64,000 nt of DNA, taken from NCBI RefSeq assembly GCF_008923185.1, contig NZ_WBMT01000036.1, positions 26,752 to 90,751 on the forward strand. The letters are read 5' to 3'. The notes under the pieces are model-generated. The model was given only the letters and a program-made list of their open reading frames with translations, searched no databases and had not been told where the DNA came from. Below, in pieces: positions 1 through 9,202 of the stretch. Each line of letters begins with the position of its first letter. The stretch's first letter is position 1. The DNA comes from Actinomadura rudentiformis (GTDB lineage: Bacteria > Actinomycetota > Actinomycetes > Streptosporangiales > Streptosporangiaceae). Made by a program: the position numbers and the translations under genes.

Positions 1-897
1 TGAGGCATGGTTCACCTGCGCGGTGGCGAGGTCGCGGGTACGGGCGTGGAAGGCCAGATCGTCACCGATGGAGCCCGAGCGGCTGAAGGCCAGGTTGTAC
101 ACATAGGGGCTGCCGGTCTCGTCACCGCCCTTGGTGAACATGGCGACGGCGTTCAGCACCAGGCCGGGTGCCGACCCGGCTGCTGCCACATAGTAACGGC
201 GGGTCATCTCGAAGGCGCTCACGAGATCCTCGTCCGCCACCTTTTGGGTGATGACGAGATAACCTTCGCGCATGCCGGCGTCGGGACGATCCGTCGTCAC
301 CGGCGGCTTTCCCCGGCGTGCGTCAAGTACGACCTCGGCTGCCTGGGTGATGTGAACCTGCGGGTCGAACACCAGCGTCGTGGAGACCTCACCGGCTTCC
401 GGCGTCCGCACATTCACATACAGGCTGTAGCGGCCCGCCGGGAGCTCGACTTCGCCGCGCCCGTCGTTGAGGGGCACGCTGAAATGGTCGCCGGTGGCGA
501 GGTCGTCGATGACCACGCGTCTGGCGTTCTCCACACTGGGAGCGTTCCCGGTGCGGTCGAGCACGGAGAACGTGACCCGGTGGGTCGGTTCGCCGCGTCT
601 GCGGGGTGAGGGAGGGTCGGCTGGGGCCGTCGGCATGCCCAGCGCACGCCGCGTTTCCGCGGAGAGCGCTCTGCCGTCCACATCGCCGCGCACGGTCGTA
701 CGGTCGAACCGTCCTCCCTGAGCTCGCGCGCTCGGCGCATCTGCCAGCCGGTAACGGTGCAGCGAGTCCGTTCGGGTGACATCGCGTCGCTCGTTCGCAT
801 GCGCGGTACGGCCGTCCGTCGCCGACACCGTCACTGCCAGCACAGCTGTGACGGCAACGGCGAGACGGCCGACTCTTAAGGACAAGCTTCCCCTCAT
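1..897 (-). CDS. secreted protein, N-terminal part (runs off the window)
   Basis: An open frame of 299 codons runs from the ATG at 897 to the window edge without a stop, so the C-terminus is missing. The start is preceded by a good RBS (AGGAAGG, 5 bases before ATG). Residues 1-35 form a Sec-type signal peptide: Arg-containing n-region, Ala/Val-rich core, AHA-type cleavage region. Residues about 95-190 read like a beta-sandwich with the ordered stretches VTFSVLDRTG, VELPAGRYSLYV and VVLDARRGKP. From memory this resembles the N-terminal region of long actinomycete secreted S8-type peptidases, but no protease motif is inside the window, so the function is not assigned. Moderately sure it is coding, unsure of family. 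Confidence 0.72.
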   Translation of the reverse strand, partial: MRGSLSLRVGRLAVAVTAVLAVTVSATDGRTAHANERRDVTRTDSLHRYRLADAPSARAQGGRFDRTTVRGDVDGRALSAETRRALGMPTAPADPPSPRRRGEPTHRVTFSVLDRTGNAPSVENARRVVIDDLATGDHFSVPLNDGRGEVELPAGRYSLYVNVRTPEAGEVSTTLVFDPQVHITQAAEVVLDARRGKPPVTTDRPDAGMREGYLVITQKVADEDLVSAFEMTRRYYVAAAGSAPGLVLNAVAMFTKGGDETGSPYVYNLAFSRSGSIGDDLAFHARTRDLATAQVNHAS

Positions 898-1505
898 GTG
901 CACCTTCCTGCTCGGACACTGATTCCGCCTCACCTCCGGACATGTCCGGCACCACGGGTTTCCCTACACCTGCCCTGCGCCTGTTTCAGCGGGTAGCAAG
1001 GTGAGGTCATGGTCGAGCGCTCAATCCAGATGGCTCACGCTGTGGTCAATGGCGATCCCACTAATGCCGGCCCGCCGAGCGGTGTGTTAGGGGCGGCAAT
1101 CCACGGGCGAGCTGATCATCACAGATCACGCATGGCGATACCGGAGAAAATACTGCCAACTTTCAACGGAATACCGCCAAGTTCGGCGGAAGCCCGTGAC
1201 CAGAAGTCAAGCCCCAATTTCACTGGGCGACGTCCATGATCAGCCACCTGACCGATGTCGCCACAAAAAAGAAACAGGCCCGACGACACCGAGGCCGGGC
1301 TGCAAGTCGTCCGCACGCAGCAACGTCCCACTTCACTTTCGGGCCCTGCAGAGATCGAGTCATTTCTCGCAGGCTGGGAGCCGCTCGCTCCACGCCTTAC
1401 ATGCCTGACCAGAGGGCACTTGGACACACCTGATGAGGTCCGGGTTAAAACTCCGGAACGTCTGGCGTGGGACTGCGCGAAAGTCCTGAACCAAGGCGGA
1501 GGGCA
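898..1505. other. gene-free stretch between the secreted protein and the P450
   Basis: No convincing gene is visible: the short open frames here have poor RBSs and no recognisable motif. It holds an intrinsic terminator for the P450 unit (1264-1302) and an imperfect direct repeat near 1153-1191 (AATACTGCCAACTT, then AATACCGCCAAGTT). Confidence 0.5.
1264..1302 (-). terminator. intrinsic terminator downstream of the P450 gene
   Basis: Read on the minus strand, a GC-rich hairpin (CAGCCCG paired with CGGGCCTG with one bulge) is followed by a T-rich run (TTTCTTTTTT). It lies about 200 bases past the P450 stop and is one of few classic U-tract terminators in this GC-rich window. Confidence 0.6.
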
Positions 1506-2687
1506 TCACCTGACCGTCGTCATGGGGAGTGCGGCGAAACCTCGGATGTAGGGGGACTGGCGTCGACGGGCCTGGGAAAGGTCGAGGTCGAAGTCAGCGA
1601 TCCGTGCAGACAACTCCTCCAGCGTCACTCTGGCCTCGAGCCGGGCCAGAGACGCGCCGAGGCAGAAGTGGGGCCCGTTGCCGAAACTGATCATTGACCC
1701 GGTATCCCGGCTCAGGTCATAGCAGTCAGGGTCGGCAAAGACCACCGGGTCACGATTGGCCGCGCCGGGCAGCAGGAGGACGCGCGATCCCTGCGGTACC
1801 GCCACCCCGTGGAGCTCGACTTCGCAAGTCAGCGAACGCAGCACCGTTGGCGCCGCAGTGTCGTATCGGAGCGTCTCTTCGACCCATTCGGGCACGTGCC
1901 CGGCAAGCGCCTTGGCCTTCTGGTCCGGATGGCGCCAGGCCCAATAGACGGCGTTGCCAAGCAGGTTGGTGGTGGTCTCGTTGCCGGCACCCACCAGCAG
2001 GTGCAGGAACGCGACGATCTCTTCATCGGTGAGGCGATCTCCGTCGACTTGCGCGTCAAGCAGGGCTGAGACCAGATCGTCCCGCCGGCGGTTCCGGCGT
2101 TCGGCCACCAGCTCGGCGAAATGTCCGACGAGCACCAGCAGAGCATCGAGGCCCTCCTGCGTAACCTCTCGCCCGCCGACTTCGCGATGCAAAGCCACAT
2201 CCGCCAGGCGACGGACCTCTGCACGGTCAGACGGAGGCACTCCCACAAGTTCAGAGATCACATCAGTAGGGACCTTGGCGGAGACGTCGGCGATGAAGTC
2301 GAACTGCTCGTTCGAGAAGGCGTTCTGAATGTGATGGTGGGCAGCCGCCCGGATGTGGGGCTCCAGTTCTGCGACCCGCCTGGGAGTGAACACCCGCGAG
2401 ACAATGGCGCGCATTCTCGTGTGCCGCGGCGGGTCCATGGCTATGAAGGACAGCGCGCGCTGGGCCGCCGGCCCCCAGACCGAGGACTCCAGCAACGGCC
2501 CGTTGGCGCTAGAGAAGCGCATCGGGTCGCGTAGCGCCGCCATGACATCCGCGTGTCGTGACAAGGCCCAGAACTCCAGCTCCTCATTGCGATAGAGCGG
2601 CGCTTCCTCGCGCAAGCGCGCGTACACCGGATACGGGTCTGAGTCGATGTCGTAATAGTCGTACGGGCTGAACGTCACATCAGCCAT
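1506..2687 (-). CDS. cytochrome P450
   Basis: Predicted soluble class I bacterial cytochrome P450 of 393 aa, the usual length (about 400). Visible signatures in order: the I-helix oxygen-activation motif GAGNETTTN, the ExxR-type helix-K motif ETLRY, and the heme-binding loop FGNGPHFCLG with the proximal cysteine. It would mono-oxygenate an unknown small molecule using ferredoxin/ferredoxin reductase, neither of which is nearby. The ATG at 2687 is chosen over an upstream in-frame ATG at 2744 because GGGAGGTC stands just before it and the family consensus starts here. It lies 173 bases downstream of the MetE-like gene on the same strand, so co-transcription is possible. Substrate unknown. Confidence 0.93.
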   Translation of the reverse strand: MADVTFSPYDYYDIDSDPYPVYARLREEAPLYRNEELEFWALSRHADVMAALRDPMRFSSANGPLLESSVWGPAAQRALSFIAMDPPRHTRMRAIVSRVFTPRRVAELEPHIRAAAHHHIQNAFSNEQFDFIADVSAKVPTDVISELVGVPPSDRAEVRRLADVALHREVGGREVTQEGLDALLVLVGHFAELVAERRNRRRDDLVSALLDAQVDGDRLTDEEIVAFLHLLVGAGNETTTNLLGNAVYWAWRHPDQKAKALAGHVPEWVEETLRYDTAAPTVLRSLTCEVELHGVAVPQGSRVLLLPGAANRDPVVFADPDCYDLSRDTGSMISFGNGPHFCLGASLARLEARVTLEELSARIADFDLDLSQARRRQSPYIRGFAALPMTTVR

Positions 2688-2860
2688 CTGACCTCCCTCA
2701 ACACACCCGCAAAAGGCACGCGCATGGACGTGGCGCCGCGGCACCTAGACGCTCTTCGCGAATGCCACCCGCCCGAGCACGGGTTGGCTGCGGCCGTGCG
2801 CGCGGCCTTGAGTTGGTCCCACGAGTCGAGCGGCACTTAAAACCAGGCCGCCGGTCCCCT

Positions 2861-3985
2861 TCAGCCCCAGACCTCTTCGGCGGTCTCGACGATGAGGCGG
2901 AGTTTGGCCCTTTGCTCGTCGTGGCCGAGTACGTTGCCCTCTTCGGTGGAGGAGAAGCCGCACTGCGGCGAGAGGCAGAGTTGCTCGATCGGCACGTGAC
3001 GGCTCGCCGCCTCGATGCGGCGCTTCAGGTCGTCCTTGGACTCCAGGGCGCCGCGCTTGGTGGTGACCAGGCCGAGCACGACCGTCTTTCCCTTGGGAAC
3101 GAAGCGCAGCGGCTCGAACCCGCCCGACCTGTCGTCGTCGTACTCCAGGAAGAACCCGTCGACGTTCAGTTCGCTGAACAGCGCCTCGGCGACGAAGTCG
3201 TAGCCGCCTTCCGCGGTCCAGGCGGATCGGAAGTTACCGCGGCACATGTGTGTGGTGACCGCCATCCCGTCCGGTCGCCCGGCGAGTGCGGCGTTGATCT
3301 GCCGGATGTAGCGCAGGTGCAGATGCTCGGCGTCGTCGCCGCGTTCGGCGATCATCGCGCGCTGAGCGGGGTCATTGAGGTAGGCGAGGCTGGTGTCGTC
3401 GAACTGCAGATAGGTGCACCCGAGTTCGCCGAGACGCCGCACCTGCTCGGCGTAGGCCGCGGCCAGGTCGGCCCAGAACTCCTCGACGTCGGGATAGATG
3501 GCCGGATCGATGGACGCCGGGCCGCCACGGTAATGGACCATGTTGGGGGAGGGGATCGTGAGCTTGGGCGTCACACCGGTCCCGGCCGTCAGATCGCGCA
3601 GGTAGCCGAAGTCCTCGGCGAAGATGGTCTTCTCCAGGCGGATACGGTCATGTACCCGCAGGGCAGCGGTGGTGAACTCGATGTCGCCGTTCTCGCGGTG
3701 AAACTGGACTTTGATCTGCTCGTCGGCCGGGCTGATCCCGCCGAGCCGGTAGATGAAGTCCATGTGCCAAGAGGCGCGGCGGAACTCGCCGTCGGTCGCC
3801 GAGCGCAGGCCCACATCGTTCTGCATGGCCACCACCGACCGGATGGCTTCGTCCTCGATGGCGCGCAGTTCCTCGGTCTTGATTCGCCCGGCGGCGTGCT
3901 CGGCCCGGGCGTGCCGCAGTTCGGGCGGTCGGAGCAGGCTCCCGACATGGTCGGCGCGGAATGGTGGGGTCAGTCTGGCGGCCAT
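2861..3985 (-). CDS. MetE C-terminal-domain-like methyltransferase (YxjG/YxjH type)
   Basis: A 374-aa protein equal in size to the stand-alone catalytic domain of cobalamin-independent methionine synthase. Family signatures: N-terminal FRADHVGSLLRP, DGEFRRASWHMDF, QFDDTSLAYL, THMCRGN (His and Cys as likely zinc ligands), FFLEYDD and CLSPQCGF (third metal Cys). These proteins transfer a methyl group to a thiol such as homocysteine from a methyl donor; small single-domain members often do not use methyl-tetrahydrofolate triglutamate like full-length MetE. The ATG at 3985 has GAAGGGAGCG before it. It lies upstream of the P450 on the same strand. The exact methyl donor and acceptor cannot be read from sequence. 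Confidence 0.9.
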   Translation of the reverse strand: MAARLTPPFRADHVGSLLRPPELRHARAEHAAGRIKTEELRAIEDEAIRSVVAMQNDVGLRSATDGEFRRASWHMDFIYRLGGISPADEQIKVQFHRENGDIEFTTAALRVHDRIRLEKTIFAEDFGYLRDLTAGTGVTPKLTIPSPNMVHYRGGPASIDPAIYPDVEEFWADLAAAYAEQVRRLGELGCTYLQFDDTSLAYLNDPAQRAMIAERGDDAEHLHLRYIRQINAALAGRPDGMAVTTHMCRGNFRSAWTAEGGYDFVAEALFSELNVDGFFLEYDDDRSGGFEPLRFVPKGKTVVLGLVTTKRGALESKDDLKRRIEAASRHVPIEQLCLSPQCGFSSTEEGNVLGHDEQRAKLRLIVETAEEVWG

Positions 3986-4377
3986 GACGCTCCCTTCATG
4001 AGGATCGGATCAGGCGGTGACGCCCGGTGGGGACGACGCGACGGGCAGGAACGGCATGGCGGCGACCGCGTACTCGGGTGTCCCTTTGAGCGTTGTGCAA
4101 CAGGAGGAGCCGGGTGATCACCGCCGCTCTGTAGCCGTCAGGTGCGAGCCGAGGCGGCGGTCGAACGGGTCGTGCCCAACCAAACCGGCCAGAACCATAC
4201 GTCCCACGCGCGCCCTCGTCAGCTCACCTGCCCAACACCCTAATACGGGACAATGGAGGCTGGATCAGCAGTAACAGCGCGATACACGCTGCAAGATGCA
4301 GACGGACTGCTGCCGGTGGCGACGCCGAACAACTGTCGAGGTGTCCATTCAGAGGGGCGACACCGGCGCCCACTTCG
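3986..4377. other. gene-free stretch
   Basis: No gene with an RBS or a recognisable motif. It may hold the promoter of the MetE-like gene on its left side; the right part runs into a dienelactone-hydrolase remnant. Confidence 0.4.
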
Positions 4378-4556
4378 TTGCGGCAGATGGCCGACCACCT
4401 CGCCGCGACTGGCTACACCGTGCTCGCGCCGAACGCCTTCTACCGCCACGGGCGAGCACCGTCGTCCCGCTGCACGACCTCTTCGGCGGTGACGACCAAA
4501 AAGGCCTCATCGCGATAATGGGGACCCCCGCGGCGGCAGCCGACGCGGACGCCTAG
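4378..4556 (+). pseudogene. dienelactone hydrolase family fragment, frameshifted
   Basis: One frame reads LRQMADHLAATGYTVLAPN followed by FYR, the typical N-terminal part of dienelactone hydrolase family proteins just after their first strand. The family-like sequence continues in the next frame as TVVPLHDLFGGDDQKG up to a stop at 4556. So there is a frameshift near 4455, and both the N-terminus and the catalytic Cys/Asp/His part are absent. A dead remnant, consistent with local gene decay. Confidence 0.65.
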
Positions 4557-5624
4557 CTGACCTCGCTGTCCGCCCGTCCGTCCCGATGCCGGAGCTGACG
4601 CTTAAGGCGCTGAGGGCCCAGCTCGGCGCAGGCGAGCTCCGCAGCGACGTCCTCCGCGCCCCAGCCGACCTCTCGCCGCAGACGAGATTGATCGTCGACG
4701 AGATGATCCCGGCAGCCGCCCGAGCCGATCGCCGTGGTCACGGTGGCGGGACGCAGAACCGGCCGACCTGAGCATCGGAGTGCAGACGGGCAGGGAGTGA
4801 GACTGACACAGTGCTCGGCAGCGAGATCACAATTCGCACGCAGATCCCATGGGGCAGGGTGGTCGGCCGGACCCACGCGACATCCAGGGCGATCCTCCAT
4901 AGACCAGGCTGGTCGGCGCGTTGGCGAGTCAACGTTGTTCGATCTTCCGGGGCGAGGTCGGGTGCTGAAATGACCGTGATGTGCAGTTGATGGATGAGCG
5001 ATCACCGTTGTAGTCGAGCATCACGTGAGCAGCGGCGGCCGACCTACTTGAGCAGTGCACCCAACCGCGTCACACCGAGTGACCGACATCTGTCGCGTTA
5101 GGTCTCCGATCTGTCGTCCGCTAATGCCGATGTGCGGACGTTGCAAGAATCCCCATGCGGACACGTGGGTTGTTCCCCACCCTGTCCCCATGTGTGGGTC
5201 TGGGCAGTGACGGTGAACTTGTCGTGCGGGCCTCCTACGACCGACGTCATGGTCAGCACCCGCTGCGTCCCTGCCAAGGGCCCATGTCCGCGGCGCCGCC
5301 TCGCAGCACCCGGACCCCCCGGCCACCTCGGCAAGCGGCGCATCGGACTGACGTCGCGACGGCCACGACCGGTAACGCGAGTGGCAACCCTGTACGTCGC
5401 CACCGCGCCTCGTCATCGCTCCGATCCGGCCTTGAGCGGAGCAGCAATCCCCAGATCGGCTCCCGCCCACGCAAGCGAGCATCATGCGCGTGCGCCTGGA
5501 TACGACCACCCCGGCCGCCCGGTCCGGAGAGGTCCGTCATCACACCGACAGGACCGTATCCCCACAGCCCGTACCACGATTGTGACTGCTGTCTGGTGTT
5601 CGCCCCGGTGCGCTGCCTCGGGCG
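4557..5624. other. about 1 kb without a supportable gene
   Basis: Open frames on both strands overlap one another and none has a domain, a good RBS or family-like composition. A 61-codon frame at 4586-4771 on the plus strand has high third-position GC and reads like a helical peptide, but it has no RBS and I do not recognise it. The stretch is probably decayed or regulatory DNA. Confidence 0.4.
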
Positions 5625-6209
5625 CTACTGCATGGCGAAACGGATCAGAGCCTGCCGGTCTCCTTGCTTGATCTTGCCGGTCCGGTTCAGCACTTCGAGC
5701 TGCCAATCGTTGCCGTTGCGGAAGGCGCGGCAGATGGCGTTGGCATTGTCGGTGCCGAGCAGAGACGGCCAGATGTCGGCCACCTGGGTGCTGTCGCCGC
5801 CTGTCGCGTCATAGACCTTGAACGAGACGTTGTTGGCCTTGTCGAACGAACTGCCCTTCTTGAACGCCGCGGCGATGAACACGATTGCCGTGATCGCGGC
5901 CGGGACGTCGGCGAACGTGACGAGAACGGTCTCATCATCCCCGGTCGCCGCACCGGTCTGCTCATCGCCGGAATGTCTGACCGAGCCGTTGCCGAGCGGA
6001 TCCAGGGAATCGAGTCCGGCGAACCGCACCGGCTCCGAGCCCTGCATGAGGACCGCGATCAGATCCAGGTCCACACCCTTCTTACGCCGGGCCTTGCCGA
6101 GTATCCCGCCGCTGGACCCGGACGAAGGGTCCCATGCAACCCCGACGGACAGGTGGGTGATACCGCTCAGATCGGCGGCCCCGTCATCCTTCGAAAGCGT
6201 GATGGCCAT
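5625..6209 (-). CDS. terD: TerD family protein
   Basis: 194 aa, the standard size of TerD-type calcium-binding proteins linked to tellurite and stress resistance. Starts MAITLSKDDG and contains the family stretches HLSVGVAWDP, DLDLIAVLM, FADVPAAITAIVFIAA and FKVYDATGGD, followed by the C-terminal block ICRAFRNGNDWQLE. The acidic residues in those loops are the expected Ca2+ ligands. The start at 6209 is preferred over an upstream in-frame ATG because GAGGGAGAG precedes it and TerD proteins begin here. It stands alone rather than in a ter operon. Cytoplasmic, stress-related; exact role unknown. Confidence 0.92.
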   Translation of the reverse strand: MAITLSKDDGAADLSGITHLSVGVAWDPSSGSSGGILGKARRKKGVDLDLIAVLMQGSEPVRFAGLDSLDPLGNGSVRHSGDEQTGAATGDDETVLVTFADVPAAITAIVFIAAAFKKGSSFDKANNVSFKVYDATGGDSTQVADIWPSLLGTDNANAICRAFRNGNDWQLEVLNRTGKIKQGDRQALIRFAMQ

Positions 6210-6337
6210 GCGCTCTCTCCCTCTGCTTCTACCCACGATCGACCCTATGCGGTCATGCCGCGGACTGCTCCTCCCTGACGCCATGCCCTATCTGCCGCGC
6301 ATCCTCATCTGCCGCACGTTGTCCGGTTGCGGGATCG

Positions 6338-6808
6338 TCAATCGGTCCGCGTGCGGAGGCTCCGCGCCAGGGTGGGGATCATCACCGTCGCAGGGACGAG
6401 GTGTAGCCCGAGGAGGGCGGTGGTGGTAGCGGTGTTCGCCCCGGAGAGGAAGGGCAAGATCAACGAGATCACGGTCAGGGACACTGTCGTCCACACGAAT
6501 CGTTCGGCGGGGCGAGCGCTCCAACGAAGAAGAGCGACGGCAATGACGATGCCCACGACCGAGAAGAAGCCGGTCACCACGGCGAACCCGGACAACGGGA
6601 TCGACTCGCCACCATCGGGGACCTCGAAGTCGACGCCAACGGCCTGGGCGAGCGCGGCGGCGAGGGTGGTGGTCACCATCGCTGCGAGCGTGGCGATGAA
6701 GCCGGTGCCGGCGAGCCCTCGGAGTCGGTGAGTGTGGCCGGCCTGGTCCGATGCCGGGCCTGCGACGCCCCCGGTGTCATTCATGCTGTTCATGTCGTCC
6801 TTCATCAT
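6338..6808 (-). CDS. DUF6069-like four-helix membrane protein
   Basis: 156 aa with four predicted membrane helices: ATLAAMVTTTLAAALAQAVG, SGFAVVTGFFSVVGIVIAV, FVWTTVSLTVISLILPFL and TATTTALLGLHLVPATVMI. The arrangement fits the actinobacterial DUF6069 family of unknown function. The start is uncertain: the first ATG (6808) has no clear RBS, while an internal ATG at 6793 follows AAGGACGAC. It lies downstream of an ECF sigma gene on the same strand, but a 226-base gap separates them. Confidence 0.7.
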   Translation of the reverse strand: MMKDDMNSMNDTGGVAGPASDQAGHTHRLRGLAGTGFIATLAAMVTTTLAAALAQAVGVDFEVPDGGESIPLSGFAVVTGFFSVVGIVIAVALLRWSARPAERFVWTTVSLTVISLILPFLSGANTATTTALLGLHLVPATVMIPTLARSLRTRTD

Positions 6809-7034
6809 TCGGTGACTGGCGTAGGAGTGTGTTGACGGTCATGGCCCTGGGGGTGACGATGCGCACTTTCGCGGTGCGACGGCCGGGGTTCCGCAGGGCG
6901 CGGCCGCCGGTGCCGCGGGGCCAGAACCCGGCGTCGCGTCCGAGAGCCGGCCGGGCCCGCCGTCGCACAGCTCCAGCTGCACCACTCCGCCGCGGCCACC
7001 GCGACACGGCGCAGCGCGAGCGTCTGCACCGGGG

Positions 7035-8033
7035 CTACTCCGTGCCGTCCCCCGGCAGGCGGTTCGGCAGCCTGAGCCGCGGGAACTGGTCGTCGCGGAA
7101 GGTGAAGATCTCGGTGATCGCCCCGCGGGTGACGCGCAGGACGTCGATCGTCAGCGGCAGGTAGGCGCCCTCCTGCTTCCGCCAGAGGTAGAAGGCGACG
7201 GCGGGCTGCCGGTTCACGGAGGTTTGGACAGCGCGCAGGTCCTTCATGCCCTCGAAGCCGTCCTCGACCCAGCTGTTCACCACCGCGTCGCGGCCGACGT
7301 ACAGGCCCGGCGTGGGCGGCATCGAGCACCGGACGTCCTCCCGCAGCAGTGCGGCGAGGGCGTTGACGTCCGTGGCCACGCTGGCGTCGGTGAAGCGGCG
7401 CACCAGCTCGCGCGTTCCGGCGTCCTCCTCGCCGCCGGTCCAGTCCTGCCGCTCGGCGGGCAGGTGCTCCCGCATGCCGGCGCGGGCCCGCTGCAGCGCG
7501 CTGTTCACGGAGTTGACGGAGTCCCCGAGGAGCTCCGCGACGTCCTTCGCCGGCCAGCCGAGCACGTCCCGCAGGATCAGCACGGCCCGCGGGCGCGGCG
7601 CGAGGTGCTGGACCGCGACCAGGTACGCCAGCTCGATCGTCTCCCGCACGACGGCGACAGTCTCCGGCTCGTTCGCGTCGCCCGCGGGCAGCTCGTCGAG
7701 CAGCCGGTCCGGGTAGGGCTGCAGCCACAGCACCTCGCCGCCGGTCGCAGGCTCCGGGCGGCACTTGGCGAGCAGGTCCAGGCAGGCGTTGGTGGCGATC
7801 CGGTACAGCCAGGCCCGGACCGTCGAGCGCCCCTCGAAGGTCTCCCGCCGCCGCCATGCACGGAGGAACGTCTCCTGCACGGTGTCCTCGGCGTCCTCGA
7901 ACGACCCGAGCATCCGGTAGCAGTGCACGTGCAGCTCCCGCCGGTGCCGCTCCGCCAGCCCCGAGAACGCAGGCTCGTCGACCTCGCCCAGACCGCTCAC
8001 GCCCAGCTCCTCCAGCCGCGTGTCCGCACTCAT
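7035..8033 (-). CDS. ECF sigma factor with C-terminal SnoaL-like domain (SigG/TIGR02960 type)
   Basis: An RNA polymerase sigma-70 factor of about 332 aa. Region 2: HRRELHVHCYRMLGSFEDAE, then DTVQETFLRAWR. Region 4: LAPRPRAVLILRDVLGWPAK, then DVAELLGDSVNSVNSALQRA. The last 120 residues form an NTF2/SnoaL-like fold (FTDASVATDVNALAALLRED) instead of a partner anti-sigma gene, as is usual for this group, where the C-terminal domain is thought to control activity. GGAAGG precedes GTG-ATG; the ATG at 8033 is taken as start. No anti-sigma gene is adjacent. Target promoters unknown. Confidence 0.9.
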   Translation of the reverse strand: MSADTRLEELGVSGLGEVDEPAFSGLAERHRRELHVHCYRMLGSFEDAEDTVQETFLRAWRRRETFEGRSTVRAWLYRIATNACLDLLAKCRPEPATGGEVLWLQPYPDRLLDELPAGDANEPETVAVVRETIELAYLVAVQHLAPRPRAVLILRDVLGWPAKDVAELLGDSVNSVNSALQRARAGMREHLPAERQDWTGGEEDAGTRELVRRFTDASVATDVNALAALLREDVRCSMPPTPGLYVGRDAVVNSWVEDGFEGMKDLRAVQTSVNRQPAVAFYLWRKQEGAYLPLTIDVLRVTRGAITEIFTFRDDQFPRLRLPNRLPGDGTE

Positions 8034-8197
8034 CACGTGATCCTTCCGCCTCGTCTTGTTCCGTCGTAGGTGTGACGGGTACGGGCGCGAAAACTCATCA
8101 CCAGGGTCGGTTGGCGCGGCTCGGCAACGCTCTTACGGCCATCGGGCTTCCCCCCGGGTGCCGGGCGGTCAGGGAGCTGGTCTGGAAAGGCGATGCG

Positions 8198-8767
8198 TCA
8201 GCGCATGCCTGCCGCGTCGAGCAGAGCGGTCACCGTGGGTGCGACGAGTCCCGTGAGCTTGTCCGCTCCGATGCCCGCGCGGGCGCTGGTGCCATCGAAG
8301 ACCAGGCTGAGCTGCCGGGCCAGCAAGTCGGGATCGTCTGCCCCGCCCTGCCCGGCCTCGGCGCGGAAGAAGGCGGTCAGGTTCGCCTTGACCTGATGGG
8401 CGACCCGGCTCGCGGGGTGACTCTGATCCTTGAGTTCGATCTGCACGGCCAGGTACCGGCAGCCTCGAAACTCGGGCTCCCCTGCCTGCGATTCCAGCTG
8501 CTCGAAGACGTGCAGGATCCGCTCGCGGGGTGACCGGCCGTCGTCCACCGCAGGCAGAAGAGTCGCCACGTAGGCGGCGGCGCGCTCCTTCAGGCTTGTT
8601 GCCAGGAGTTCGTCCTTGCTCTCGAACAGCTGGTACATCGAGCGCTTCGACACCCCGGCCGCCTTGCACAGCGCCTCGATACCGATACCGACACCGTCTC
8701 GGTAGGTGAGCGTGGCCGCGGCCTCCAGCAGCCGCTCCCTGGGGCTCAGTTTCACTTCGGTGGTCAT
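8198..8767 (-). CDS. TetR family transcriptional regulator
   Basis: 189 aa. The N-terminal helix-turn-helix is clear: RERLLEAAATLTYRDGVGIG, IEALCKAAGVSKRSMYQLFE. The C-terminal ligand/dimer domain resembles TetR_C members with a conserved GCRY motif. A probable promoter with -10 TAACCT at 8774-8779 ends only six bases before the ATG, so the mRNA may be leaderless. A palindrome AAACCGATCGGTTT (8800-8813) overlaps its -35 region; four more copies stand before the hydrolase at 9203 and the NmrA-like gene at 12585. That makes this the likely repressor of all three units (inference). Confidence 0.9.
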   Translation of the reverse strand: MTTEVKLSPRERLLEAAATLTYRDGVGIGIEALCKAAGVSKRSMYQLFESKDELLATSLKERAAAYVATLLPAVDDGRSPRERILHVFEQLESQAGEPEFRGCRYLAVQIELKDQSHPASRVAHQVKANLTAFFRAEAGQGGADDPDLLARQLSLVFDGTSARAGIGADKLTGLVAPTVTALLDAAGMR

Positions 8768-8799
8768 GACGCGAGGTTAGCCCGAAGCGGACGAAATGA

Positions 8800-8813
8800 A
8801 AACCGATCGGTTT
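8800..8813. promoter_or_regulatory. operator copy 1 (AAACCGATCGGTTT), tetR promoter
   Basis: A perfect 14-base palindrome about 33 bases upstream of the tetR start, overlapping the expected -35 position. The same sequence recurs at 9147, 9171 (one mismatch), 12717 and 12741 (one mismatch). Autoregulation by the TetR protein is the simplest reading. Confidence 0.75.
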
Positions 8814-9146
8814 CCGGGTTTCCGGCGGGGTCCGGCGACGATCTCGAGGAAGACCGTCGCCGGGCCTGGTGGTGTGCGCGCCTGGAGTTTCCCGTCAGGG
8901 CGACACGCGCCGGGGTCACTCCGAGCCAATGGCCCCCTCTTAGGGACCTGTCGCCATGCCGGGACGGCGGTCTTCTCGGGCGTCGTCTCCATCGGGATGC
9001 GGTGCGGCCCTTGCGGTTCGTACCGCCCCAGTACGCCGAGCCGAACAGCACGGCCGCCATCATGACCCGCCCCCGGGTCAGACCCGCGTCGCCCTGGGCG
9101 TCGGAGTAAAGGATCGAGCAGGAGACCTCCCTGGGCTTGCGCATGG
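8814..9146. other. intergenic stretch between tetR and the hydrolase; possible gene remnant
   Basis: On the minus strand a frame beginning at 9144 reads MRKPREVSCSILYSDAQGDA, followed by an AAVLFGSAYWGG membrane-like segment, then loses protein-like composition. Its would-be start overlaps operator copy 2. It may be a truncated small membrane protein; no family recognised. Confidence 0.3.
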
Positions 9147-9184
9147 AAACCGATCGGTTTACTGTGATGGAAACCGATCAGTTT
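9147..9184. promoter_or_regulatory. paired operators 2 and 3 in the hydrolase promoter
   Basis: Copies AAACCGATCGGTTT (9147-9160) and AAACCGATCAGTTT (9171-9184) lie 24 bases apart start to start. A promoter fits around them: TTGCGC, 17-base spacer containing copy 2, TACTGT at 9160-9165; copy 3 covers the expected start of transcription. The pair upstream of the NmrA-like gene has the same 24-base spacing. Confidence 0.75.
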
Positions 9185-9202
9185 CCCCTTGGGGAGGCGG
9201 TC

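Noticed and set aside
4586..4771. 61-codon ORF
   Set aside because: High GC3 but no RBS, no recognisable motif and overlapping frames on the other strand; left as part of the gene-free stretch.
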